Part shown: piece by piece, positions 17,287 to 25,138 of the stretch
How positions within the stretch are numbered: position 1 is the first letter of the stretch
Layout: every line of letters begins with the position of its first letter
Assembly: GCA_016215105.1 (NCBI GenBank)
Contig: JACRLJ010000066.1
Span: 1-42,267 of the forward strand
Reading direction: 5' to 3'
Source of the DNA: Candidatus Hydrogenedentota bacterium
Lineage (GTDB): Bacteria > Hydrogenedentota > Hydrogenedentia > Hydrogenedentales > SLHB01
Length of the DNA stretch: 42,267 nt
The notes under the pieces: model-generated
What the model saw: only the letters and a program-made list of their open reading frames with translations
Databases searched by the model: none
Told to the model about the DNA's origin: nothing
Made by a program: the position numbers and the translations under genes

Positions 17287-17315
17287 ACTTTACAGCAATG
17301 TTTTCACGGAGTCAA
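17287..17315 (-). promoter_or_regulatory. Predicted sigma70-type promoter of the catabolic operon
   Basis: On the minus strand TTGACT (17315-17310) is separated by 17 bp from TAAAGT (17292-17287). The -35 matches consensus in 5 of 6 positions, the -10 in 4 of 6, and the spacing is ideal. It points into the operon beginning at 17124. Confidence 0.65.
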
Positions 17316-17419
17316 TAGCAGTTTTACCCGCAAGATCGGCGTTTCCCGCCCAGGTATTTCTGCCACGTGAATCGCTGAGTCTTGTCATGATCTCTGTTTC
17401 ACTCGGTCGCCAGCGTTCG

Positions 17420-17447
17420 TAATTCGTAATTGTTAATTCTTAATTAC
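17420..17447. repeat. Four 7-bp tandem repeats across the lacI-type stop codon
   Basis: TAATTNN occurs four times without gap (TAATTCG, TAATTGT, TAATTCT, TAATTAC). The stop codon of the regulator gene and its last residues (VIKN) fall inside it, so slippage here could change the C-terminus. Confidence 0.6.
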
Positions 17448-18452
17448 CCGCGGTGGCGCCGTCGACGACCGCACCACCAGTTCGACATTGAAGACCGTCG
17501 TTTCCGGTCTAGCGGCCTTGCCCGACAACATGTCCAGCAGGGTCTGGACGCAGAAATCGGCCATCTCCCGTGCGGGGAAGTGTACCGTTGTAAGCGGCAC
17601 TCGAAACATGTCGCTGCCCAACACGTCGCCGTTTCCGACAACGGAGATATCCTCCGGGACGGACAGCCCGGCGCCGAATATGGCCCTCATCGCTCCGCGC
17701 GCGGCGACGTCGTGCCACACCAGAAGAGCCGTGGGACGTTCGCCGGAAGCGAGAAGCTCGGCCGTACACCGCTCGGCGGACGCATCGTTGAACTCAATCT
17801 CACGGAAGAGACGCTCGTCGACGGGGATTCCGGCTTCCCAGAAGGCGTCCCGCACGCCGCGAGCGCGTTCGCGTCCCACGTTCGAGATGTGGGAGATGCC
17901 GAGATAGGCGATTTTACGATGGCCCAACCCGATCAGGTGCTCCGCGCCGAGCCGGCCCGCTTTGTAGTTGTCGCCCACGATCTGCGGCGCCGCCAAGTCG
18001 TCGATGAGCCCGTCCAGGGTTACAAGCTTGATGCCCGCCTCCACAAGTTCCTGATATGTGGCGGGCGGCGCCATGGAACCCGGGACCGCGATGACTCCGT
18101 CCACGCGACTCTTGAGCAACTGCTCCACGGCGGATTTGTCGGTCCCGTTCTCCTTGCCCGAAATGAACAGCAATGTCGAGTAACCGCCCTCGCGCAGTCC
18201 GCGCTCCACGGCCTCGATCACGGAATGCGATGCGTAGCAGATGCTGGGCTTGACCAGAACACCCACCAGATTCGTCTTGCCCTGCGTAAGACTGCGCGCA
18301 ATGTAATTCGGCCGGTACCGCATTTCAGCGGCCAGCGCTTCGATCCGCTTGCGGGTCTCAATTGAAATGTCCACCTTGCCCGACAGCGCGCGCAGCACCG
18401 TGGAACGGCTGACCCCCGCCGCGCGCGCTATATCATTGACCGTGCAACCCAT
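17433..18452 (-). CDS. LacI-family transcriptional regulator
   Basis: A 339-residue DNA-binding repressor. The ATG at 18452 is chosen since the helix-turn-helix begins right after it and AAGGA precedes it. The HTH is TVNDIARAAGVSRSTVLRALSG (about 4-25), the hinge region is RPNYIARSLTQGKTNLVGVLV (about 47-67), and a periplasmic-binding-protein-like sugar sensor domain fills the rest (DGVIAVPGS, GDNYKAGRLGAEHL, TALLVWHD, VPEDISVVG). It is encoded directly upstream of and on the same strand as the catabolic operon. It probably represses that operon through the palindromes at 17261-17280 until a pathway sugar binds. Confidence 0.92.
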   Translation of the reverse strand: MGCTVNDIARAAGVSRSTVLRALSGKVDISIETRKRIEALAAEMRYRPNYIARSLTQGKTNLVGVLVKPSICYASHSVIEAVERGLREGGYSTLLFISGKENGTDKSAVEQLLKSRVDGVIAVPGSMAPPATYQELVEAGIKLVTLDGLIDDLAAPQIVGDNYKAGRLGAEHLIGLGHRKIAYLGISHISNVGRERARGVRDAFWEAGIPVDERLFREIEFNDASAERCTAELLASGERPTALLVWHDVAARGAMRAIFGAGLSVPEDISVVGNGDVLGSDMFRVPLTTVHFPAREMADFCVQTLLDMLSGKAARPETTVFNVELVVRSSTAPPRVIKN

Positions 18453-18789
18453 TTCCTTGTTCCCAAGTCTTTCTACTGCGTTCCCCGCACAGTTCGCCAC
18501 CAACCGCAATCCCAACGCCGGCGGAAACCCGCGACAGATACCAAATAGAGCCCAACACCCCGAAACGTCCTGCTCTGACCACAAACCCGAATCACGCACC
18601 CGCGACGGCGGCCATTAGACACCCGCACGCTCAACCCATTCAAGCGACCGTGAAATTCCCGGCGTTTCCCCCTCTCCAAACTATGCTACTCACGTTCCGA
18701 ATCGCGAATTTCTGTCGTGAATTTTTTTCCTAAATCTGTGTCCATCTGTGAAATCTGTGGATCACTCTTTCTCTTTTTTCCCCCTTAAC
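18453..18789. other. Intergenic region between lacI-type gene and blaI
   Basis: The genes on either side are divergent. No gene is supported. The part at 18699-18779 is a copy of the CACAGAT-rich dispersed repeat; the part next to blaI is its control region. Confidence 0.5.
18699..18779 (+). repeat. CACAGAT-type dispersed intergenic repeat, copy 1
   Basis: It contains GTCGTGA, a T-rich stretch, and ATCTGTG three times at short intervals ending in ATCTGTGGATCACTCTTTC. The same order of blocks recurs at 26557-26640 and, inverted, at 31441-31525. Confidence 0.6.
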
Positions 18790-18805
18790 CGCGAAAGAAT
18801 TCGCG
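18790..18805. promoter_or_regulatory. Operator 1 upstream of blaI-like gene
   Basis: CGCGAAAGAATTCGCG, an inverted repeat CGCGAA-N4-TTCGCG, lies 4 bp upstream of the -35 box. The identical 16-mer recurs 53 bp downstream. It is a predicted site for the BlaI-family protein itself. Confidence 0.65.
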
Positions 18806-18809
18806 CCTA

Positions 18810-18838
18810 TTGACAAACTCCACCTGCGGGTGTATTCT
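18810..18838 (+). promoter_or_regulatory. Predicted promoter of the blaI-M56 genes
   Basis: TTGACA (18810-18815, perfect -35) and TATTCT (18833-18838) are separated by 17 bp. The promoter is enclosed by two identical operator-like palindromes, and the predicted start falls at the second. Confidence 0.7.
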
Positions 18839-18842
18839 GAAT

Positions 18843-18858
18843 CGCGAAAGAATTCGCG
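18843..18858. promoter_or_regulatory. Operator 2 upstream of blaI-like gene
   Basis: A second perfect copy of CGCGAAAGAATTCGCG, located 4 bp after the -10 box and over the expected transcription start. Binding here would block initiation, the usual autoregulation of BlaI/MecI repressors. Confidence 0.65.
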
Positions 18859-18878
18859 ACTACAGGAGGCTCCACCCC

Positions 18879-19274
18879 ATGGCGCGCCGCAAAACCAAGA
18901 CCCTCACCGAACTCGAACTCGAAATCATGCAGGCCCTCTGGGAACGCGGCGACGCCACTGTCGAGGAGCTCGCCGACATCTTCGCGGACCACGGCAAACC
19001 CCTCGCGCCCTCCAGCTTCCGCACCATGCTCAGCATCCTCAAAGACAAAGGCTACGTCACCCGAAAACGCGCCGGACGCGGCTTCGTCTACCAGGCGCGC
19101 GTCGCCGCCGAAAAGGCGCGGAAGAGCATCCTGTCCGACCTGATCAGCCGTGTGTTCGACGGCTCCGCAACGGACCTCGTCGCCGCGCTCGTCCGGGACG
19201 GCATGGTCAGCGCCGACGACCTTGCCAAAGCGCGCGCGCTCATACGCCAAACCGAAAAGGGGGAGAAACGATGA
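18879..19274 (+). CDS. BlaI/MecI-family transcriptional repressor
   Basis: A 131-residue winged-helix repressor. The ATG at 18879 follows CAGGAGG; an upstream TTG frame is ignored because it begins inside the -35 box. LTELELEIMQALWERGDATVEELA (about 8-31) and the recognition region SFRTMLSILKDKGYVTRKRAGRGFVYQ are typical of the family, as is the C-terminal dimerisation helix region. Such repressors are released by cleavage by, or signalling from, an M56 membrane protease, and that gene overlaps it by ATGA. The target need not be a beta-lactamase; none is present here. Confidence 0.92.
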   Translation: MARRKTKTLTELELEIMQALWERGDATVEELADIFADHGKPLAPSSFRTMLSILKDKGYVTRKRAGRGFVYQARVAAEKARKSILSDLISRVFDGSATDLVAALVRDGMVSADDLAKARALIRQTEKGEKR

Positions 19275-20428
19275 CAGCGAATTGGGCCACACTGGATCAA
19301 TGGGGATTTGCCGCCGCGCGCTACCTGCTTGAAGCGCTGTGGCGATCCACGCTCGTGTTCGCCGCCGTCGCGGCGCTGAGCGCAGTTCTGCGCCGCTACA
19401 CACCCCGCGCCCGCCGCGCCCTCTGGCTCGTAGCCCTGCTCATCGCGCCCGCACTGCCGCTGCTATCCACACTCGCCAAGCCGGCCGGTCTGCCCCAACA
19501 GTCCGTCGCTGCGTTCCCCGTCTATGCGCCACCGCCAGTGACCTTTGAACTCGAACCCGAGCCCACCGTCACGCCGACCATCGAGCTTCCTGTCGCGACG
19601 GTCGCCCCGCCCGCGCCGACGCCCCTCGACTACCCGTGGGCGCTGGGCTTGTTCGCGTACACCCTCGGCGCCGCATTCTTTCTCGCATGGACCCTGCTCG
19701 GCCACTTCCGCATTCACCAATGGATGCGCTCCGGACGCGCCGTGTCCGACCCATTGCTCGTCGAACCCTTTCACCGCGCGGCCGCGCGCCTCAATGTCCG
19801 CGGGCCCGTGCGCGTAGTCCTCACCGACCGCGTGCCCGCGCCCATCACCGCCGGCATCGTGCGTCCAACGGTCCTCCTGCCTAACACCATCACTGACGCG
19901 CTAACCCCCGACGACCTCTACGCCGTCGCGCTCCACGAAACCGTTCACATCCAGCAGCACGAGCCGCTCATCCTCACCCTCGCCAGCCTCGTTCGCAGCG
20001 TGCTCTACTTCCACCCGCTGGTCTGGCTCGCCTGCCGCCGCCTCGCCGTCCTCGCCGAACACACCGCGGACGACGCCGTCCTCGAAATCACCGGCGCCCC
20101 CACGGCCTACGCCAAACTCCTCACTACCTTCGCCGAACGCCTCCCCCTTCGCACCCCCGCCGCCGAAGGCGCCGCCGGCCTCGTCTTCTGCAAGAGCGCC
20201 TTCCTCAAACGCGTCGAAGCCATCCTCGGCGACCGCAACCGCGTCCGCAAGCTAACCCGAATCGCCCTCGCCTGCACGGTCGCGGCGGTTCTGGTTTCGT
20301 TGGCGGGGGCGCTGGCGCTTCCGCTGGCCTGCTTCGCCCTGGTGCTCGGCCTGTCCCTCATCCCGCCCAAATTAGATTTGACACGCCTGAGGGATACAGT
20401 TGCGCTGGGGTTGGCGGGGGTGGCGTAA
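19271..20428 (+). CDS. M56-family membrane metallopeptidase (BlaR1-like), probably truncated by frameshift
   Basis: A 385-residue inner-membrane zinc protease and sensor. The start overlaps the blaI stop (ATGA) and has GGGGGAGAAACG upstream. Helices lie near 27-45, 50-68 and 121-143, followed by the M56 domain with HETVH (222-226) and the third ligand Glu263 in AEHTADD, and a hydrophobic stretch near 335-360. The frame ends in a G-rich stretch (near 20405-20430). BlaR1-like proteins of this kind normally continue after the last helix into a periplasmic domain, and the next frame (from about 20446) looks like such a domain. A natural short form is the alternative. Confidence 0.85.
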   Translation: MTANWATLDQWGFAAARYLLEALWRSTLVFAAVAALSAVLRRYTPRARRALWLVALLIAPALPLLSTLAKPAGLPQQSVAAFPVYAPPPVTFELEPEPTVTPTIELPVATVAPPAPTPLDYPWALGLFAYTLGAAFFLAWTLLGHFRIHQWMRSGRAVSDPLLVEPFHRAAARLNVRGPVRVVLTDRVPAPITAGIVRPTVLLPNTITDALTPDDLYAVALHETVHIQQHEPLILTLASLVRSVLYFHPLVWLACRRLAVLAEHTADDAVLEITGAPTAYAKLLTTFAERLPLRTPAAEGAAGLVFCKSAFLKRVEAILGDRNRVRKLTRIALACTVAAVLVSLAGALALPLACFALVLGLSLIPPKLDLTRLRDTVALGLAGVA

Positions 20429-20445
20429 GGCCGGATGGCGTTTGG

Positions 20446-23400
20446 GTGGAACGCGGTGTCGCCGCTTTTCCAACCGACTTGGCGAGATGCCACGTTCGTT
20501 GCCGCGTGGCTAGCGGGGAATGGAAGACGCTGTTCAAAATGGATCAACCGGCAGATGGCGCAGCGCAATGGGGTTCCGCTTCAACGAGCACAACGGAAGG
20601 TGAAATACGGTTTGATGAACCGGTCCAGGTCGATGGCAAGACACGAGTTGTCGCCGCTCATACTATTCGGAATTCTGATTTTCGCATTGCCGCGCTGGAC
20701 ACTAGTGGCAAGGAAATTCCTCTTTCATCGGAGGGTGTCTTTGGCGGAAGTCCGAAACTTGGCATGCTTTCCAATACGTTCGCTGCACCCCTTACGAATA
20801 TCAAGACGATCCTCTTCCAAGCTCGGATACTCGAATGGGTCACGTTCAAGGATGTGCCACTGGCCCCGTCGTCGGCCGCTTCTAAATCCGAAGCAAACAA
20901 GATCCCCCTCACGCAGTCACCGGATACAATAAGTCCGGGCGGACCGGCGAAAGTCGAGAGTTTTCTGCGAGCCGCACTCGAGGCATCCCAAGGGATGCTC
21001 AAGAAGAAAGTAACCGTATCATGGCCAGACACAACACTCAGCGCCGCTATCGATACTTTGGCTAAAGAGGCGGACTTCAATATTGTCGTGGACAGCCGCG
21101 AAGGCAAGAATAACGCGCCCGTTCAGGCGGCCTCGTTCGATTATCAACCCTTGGTGAGCGTCCTCGTCGCCCTCTTGAGACCAACAAAGCTGGAATTCAC
21201 GGTTCAACCGGGCTACATCTGGCTAAGCTCGCCCCTGCTAATCCGTAAAGAAACGTATGGCGAACTCGAAACCCGGCACTACAGCATACCGGCGCCGACA
21301 CAAGAAGGACTTCAAAAACTCTTGGAGTTGCTGGACAAGTCCGCTCCAGCTGTGACGGATCCAAACACCGGGTCTCGCCTCAGTTACGTGCAAATCCTCG
21401 ATGAAGACTCGGGCATCATCACCGCTTACAATACCCCCGAAAACCTTGACGCTCTGGAGAAGCTCCTTCCAGCGCCAACGGATCAAGAATCCATGACGAA
21501 GGCTGACACCTCGCAATCGTCGGCCGGTTTCATCGCGCTACCGCCATCAAATCCGTCGTCCATCAAGGTTACGGGTTGTGTTACGGACACCCAAGGTAAT
21601 CCCCTGGAGAACGTTACAGTCACCGCCTTGCGCTCGTCCGGCTCTACCGCGTTCGGAATCGGCAAGGCGGTCACGAACGCCTCTGGCCGCTACGCGCTCA
21701 ATCTTCCAGACGGAAACTCAGGTGCAGGCGGCTGGCCGGCATTTCCTGTAGCGGTCGCTTTTGTACCGTCTCGGGACGGTTGGTTCGAGGCCAGGCGTTG
21801 GGAACAGGGGAGCCCGTATGGCGCCACTGAACGCCCCAAACCGGACAACGAATGGAACGTGGCTCCAGCCAAGGTACTTACACCGCGGGAAGCTCCCTAC
21901 GCAATCGACTTCGTCATGGAAAGTGGGGCGGTAATATCCGGACGCATTCGCGAGCCTGACGGATCGCCCTACACCCAGGACCTGACCCTTACCTGGGAGC
22001 GGCAGCCGTCGCGTTGGGATGCTTTCGTAACGATCGACCCCGACGAAGCAGGACGCTTTCGATGTACTGCCCCGGTCGGAAACGTTTGGCTTACTCGAGG
22101 TCCCGATACCTCGTACGGCCCCGTGGCGCTGCGCGCGCCCGGTAATTACAAAGCTGACCTTACCCTTGATGAGGGTGCCCATCCCTCGAAGTTAACCGGC
22201 GATATCGCTCCGGACACCGTAGAAGCCGCCCTGACCGGCCTATCGTCAGAGCTCGCGCCGAGAATCTCGCGTGACGACGCCTCCGGCTTCGAACTCCATG
22301 TCACCGATGGAACTCACCCCGCGGCAGGCGCCCACGTAGTTCTTGCCAAACCCGGATGGGAACTCAGGTTCGAGGAAGGCGAGTTCAAAGAAGCCTACGA
22401 CCACAACAAACTCGGAAACGCGCCGAGTGTGAAGACCGGAGCAGACGGGAAGTGCATTCTCCCCGCCATGGAAGGGCCATTTATGTTGGCGGTAGTCCAC
22501 CCGGCCGGTTATGCAATTTGCGGTTGCGACGAAGCCCTCGCCAAAGGAACGCTCGTACTTACACCGTGGGCGATCCTTCAAGGCACGCTACGCCTTAGCG
22601 ACGTTCTCTGCCCCGATATGAAACTACAAATTCAAAGCAGCCTGGAATTCGACTGCATTGGTAAGCCCCTTATACGCCCCGCTTCTAATGCTGCCGATGC
22701 CATTGCCGTGAATTTCCACGCGCTGGCGCGAACCGACGCCGCCGCACGCTTCGAGTCCAAACACTTGCCAGCCGGGCATGCGACACTCTCGCCCGCGTTC
22801 CCCACGGGCGAGAAAGACGGACTTGCCCCGGTTGTGGGATTGCAGGGCTCTGTCGCACTGGAATCGGGAAAGACCACGAAATACGACTTCGGTGAATCCC
22901 GCTCGACCGTCACCGGGAAATTCGATCCGAGCCAGACCCCCATGGACTGGAGCGCGGTCAAAGCCACCCTGCGTCTCGAAGCGCCCCACATCGGCCTTGA
23001 CGGTGACAATATCTTGTGGAAGAGCCAGGGCGACTTTGCGAAGTCGCCCATGGGGAAGCTGTACAATCGCCCCATCACCATCTACTCCGACGGCACATTT
23101 TGTCTCGACGAGGTCCCCGAAGGCCGCTACCAACTCATCGCATTCGGTCCATCCGGTTCCAACTACGCCTCCAGCAAATTCTCGCTCCCGCCAACGGGCG
23201 CCAAACCGGAAACCACGGGCCCGCTTTCCATCAACCTGACAGGTCCGTCCGCGCCTCGCCTGTTCCCGGAGTTTTCCTTTCAGGCAAAGGAAGTCACGAA
23301 TCCGGGCGGCGCGACGCAACTCAAAGGAGACGTCAAGTGTACATTCGGCGAAACCAGCGTCACCGCCGACCAAGCCGAATTCGGAAAAAGCATGCGCAAA

Positions 23401-24045
23401 TTCACATTCACCGGCGCCGTGACCCTCACCACCAAGGCCCCCGACGGCAAGACCTTGACGACGCATTCGGACCACTGCGAAATAGATTCAGACTACAAAG
23501 CCCACTTCACCGGAAACGTCTCTCTCGATTCTGAAAAGGGCAAGGGCGAGACCAAATCGCTAACCCTGGATCTGCGCACCGGTGAGTTTCAAATGGATGG
23601 CCCAAGCGCAGGCGCCGCGCAGATCGAATCGAACGCTCCCGCCGCAAGTGCCCCCGAAGGCGCTCAATCCACCATCGAGCAAGCCCTTGCCAAGACCGTC
23701 TCGCTTAAGATGGAGCACATCCACCTCACCGAAGTAGCGGAGTTTTTGACGCGCCAGTTGGGCGTGAAAATTGTGGTGGATTCCGCCGTAGTGGCGCCGC
23801 CCGGCGCCCCTAAAGAGGGCAGCCCAATCACTCGCTACGTTTCAGACGGAGCGGTTTCTTATATTGACCTCAAGGACGTGACGTTGAAGGAAGCGCTCAA
23901 GGCCCTTACCCGGCCCATGCGTCTCGGCTTTACCGTCAGCGGCGACACCATCACCATCACCACCCCTTCGCAGACAGCCGATCGCTACAAGAACGCCCTC
24001 GATAACCGATCCGAAAACGCAGGTGAAAGCCGCCTCCCACGATAG
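20446..24045 (+). CDS. Giant periplasmic multi-domain protein (secretin-N-like, carboxypeptidase-regulatory-like and LptA-like segments)
   Basis: An open frame of 1199 codons starting at a GTG without a good ribosome site or signal peptide. Residues 25-140 (WKTLFKMD...ILEWVTFKDVPL) resemble the periplasmic part of M56 proteins. About 185-265 is a secretin short-N-like (STN) segment (VTVSWPDTTLSAAIDTLA, FNIVVDS). About 373-425 is a carboxypeptidase regulatory-like beta domain (GCVTDTQGNPLENVTVTAL). About 425-930 contains further Ig-like/regulatory segments. About 950-1055 is an LptA/OstA-like repeat region (LKGDVKCTFGETSVTADQAEF, HFTGNVSLDSE). About 1075-1175 is a second STN-like segment (LTEVAEFLTRQLGVKIVVDS, DVTLKEALKALT). 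It probably continues the M56 gene out of frame; start and function are unproven. Confidence 0.7.
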   Translation: MERGVAAFPTDLARCHVRCRVASGEWKTLFKMDQPADGAAQWGSASTSTTEGEIRFDEPVQVDGKTRVVAAHTIRNSDFRIAALDTSGKEIPLSSEGVFGGSPKLGMLSNTFAAPLTNIKTILFQARILEWVTFKDVPLAPSSAASKSEANKIPLTQSPDTISPGGPAKVESFLRAALEASQGMLKKKVTVSWPDTTLSAAIDTLAKEADFNIVVDSREGKNNAPVQAASFDYQPLVSVLVALLRPTKLEFTVQPGYIWLSSPLLIRKETYGELETRHYSIPAPTQEGLQKLLELLDKSAPAVTDPNTGSRLSYVQILDEDSGIITAYNTPENLDALEKLLPAPTDQESMTKADTSQSSAGFIALPPSNPSSIKVTGCVTDTQGNPLENVTVTALRSSGSTAFGIGKAVTNASGRYALNLPDGNSGAGGWPAFPVAVAFVPSRDGWFEARRWEQGSPYGATERPKPDNEWNVAPAKVLTPREAPYAIDFVMESGAVISGRIREPDGSPYTQDLTLTWERQPSRWDAFVTIDPDEAGRFRCTAPVGNVWLTRGPDTSYGPVALRAPGNYKADLTLDEGAHPSKLTGDIAPDTVEAALTGLSSELAPRISRDDASGFELHVTDGTHPAAGAHVVLAKPGWELRFEEGEFKEAYDHNKLGNAPSVKTGADGKCILPAMEGPFMLAVVHPAGYAICGCDEALAKGTLVLTPWAILQGTLRLSDVLCPDMKLQIQSSLEFDCIGKPLIRPASNAADAIAVNFHALARTDAAARFESKHLPAGHATLSPAFPTGEKDGLAPVVGLQGSVALESGKTTKYDFGESRSTVTGKFDPSQTPMDWSAVKATLRLEAPHIGLDGDNILWKSQGDFAKSPMGKLYNRPITIYSDGTFCLDEVPEGRYQLIAFGPSGSNYASSKFSLPPTGAKPETTGPLSINLTGPSAPRLFPEFSFQAKEVTNPGGATQLKGDVKCTFGETSVTADQAEFGKSMRKFTFTGAVTLTTKAPDGKTLTTHSDHCEIDSDYKAHFTGNVSLDSEKGKGETKSLTLDLRTGEFQMDGPSAGAAQIESNAPAASAPEGAQSTIEQALAKTVSLKMEHIHLTEVAEFLTRQLGVKIVVDSAVVAPPGAPKEGSPITRYVSDGAVSYIDLKDVTLKEALKALTRPMRLGFTVSGDTITITTPSQTADRYKNALDNRSENAGESRLPR

Positions 24046-25063
24046 CCAGACCCTGAAATCCGTCCTCGATCCCCTGGTCCAACCGCTCAATCTCGAATAC
24101 GCGCTTCGGAAGGATTTCATCTGGATCAGTACCCCGCAGCGCATCGCTACCGATCCCTTTGGGAAATCCTCGCTTTCGGCCGCCCAGGATCCGGAGTTCT
24201 TCGTAAGTACCGAGATCAAAGTCATCGAAGCCCGCCACACGTTTGGCAGCGACGCGCTGCACGATCTGAAACCGCTCGCCAATGCCCGGCGCATCGAGGG
24301 CGACGCGATGGTCTTTACAGGTCCGGAGATACACATTGGAAGTCTCATGTATCCGGTAGAGAGGGAACGCCTATTTGACTGGATAGCGCCCGATGCGCCC
24401 CCGTTTCCCACAGGCGCAGAAGCCGGCAACGCTGGGAACGCGTCACAGGTCAAATTCGAGCTTATCTCGGCGCCACGAATTACGACCGCTCCCTTTCATG
24501 CTGGCGATTCGTACAAGGCCAAGGTCCTGTTGAACGATAGAATAGGCGCGCCTTCGTCCGGCCGGGTTGCTAAGCTCGCGAACGTGTGGAATGAATCCAC
24601 GTACAGCCGCTACTTCCTGAGCAAGGACTTTACACATGACTTTCTGAATCCCATACCTGAATCGTCACCAAGTCAAATCCGGCCAAAGCCCGCGGTTATC
24701 CTCGATTTCTGGACGAAGGTCATTACCAGCCGAGGCGCGGATGGCCGCGAAACGTCCGTACCGGCGTCCAAAGACCCAAACTACGGCGTGGCCATCGGAG
24801 AAAGCACAACGGTTCTGACCGATACGGGCGAACTGCGCACGGACTTAATCTTCCGGATGCGCGACGATACTGCTTTTGATTATCGCGGCGTCAGGATCGC
24901 CGACGCTAAGCCCGGTATCGAAGAGACTTCCTTTCGCTACGAGTTCCAATGCAAGCCGGACGAGGTCATCGGCTTCGCGCTCCCGTACCGTAACCGCGGA
25001 CACCTCTTCGTCATCGTGACCTTCGATTACCCAATGGCCGGGGCCGCATTCCGTCCCGCTTAG
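24023..25063 (+). CDS. Frame-displaced continuation of the giant protein, or separate remnant
   Basis: A 346-residue open frame beginning at an internal GTG, overlapping the preceding frame by 23 bp. Homology-like sequence starts abruptly: upstream in the same frame, codons from about 23999 read SITDPKTQ and join smoothly to VKAASHDSQTLKSVLDPLVQPLNLEY, the second half of an STN-like domain whose first half is missing. No signal peptide and no clear ribosome site are present. The rest (about 50-346) is beta-rich and unrecognised. A deletion plus frameshift within a longer gene fits best. Confidence 0.55.
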   Translation: MKAASHDSQTLKSVLDPLVQPLNLEYALRKDFIWISTPQRIATDPFGKSSLSAAQDPEFFVSTEIKVIEARHTFGSDALHDLKPLANARRIEGDAMVFTGPEIHIGSLMYPVERERLFDWIAPDAPPFPTGAEAGNAGNASQVKFELISAPRITTAPFHAGDSYKAKVLLNDRIGAPSSGRVAKLANVWNESTYSRYFLSKDFTHDFLNPIPESSPSQIRPKPAVILDFWTKVITSRGADGRETSVPASKDPNYGVAIGESTTVLTDTGELRTDLIFRMRDDTAFDYRGVRIADAKPGIEETSFRYEFQCKPDEVIGFALPYRNRGHLFVIVTFDYPMAGAAFRPA

Positions 25064-25138
25064 GGACGTAAGACGGTAGCCCACGATGGTATCTTATGTG
25101 CGATTTGGCTGTTTGGAGGCAACAGTAAAGGAACCTAC

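Larger units (their letters stand above)
17125..17432. promoter_or_regulatory. Regulatory interval between lacI-type gene and operon
   Basis: This 308-bp gene-free interval contains the promoter, the overlapping palindromes and the heptamer repeat listed separately. The segment between the palindromes and the first gene (17125-17260) would be a transcribed leader of about 130 nt. I saw no riboswitch or terminator in it. Confidence 0.6.

Noticed and set aside
18879-25063. A beta-lactam resistance locus
   Set aside because: BlaI and M56 proteins are present but no beta-lactamase or penicillin-binding-protein gene is seen; these families regulate many other things.
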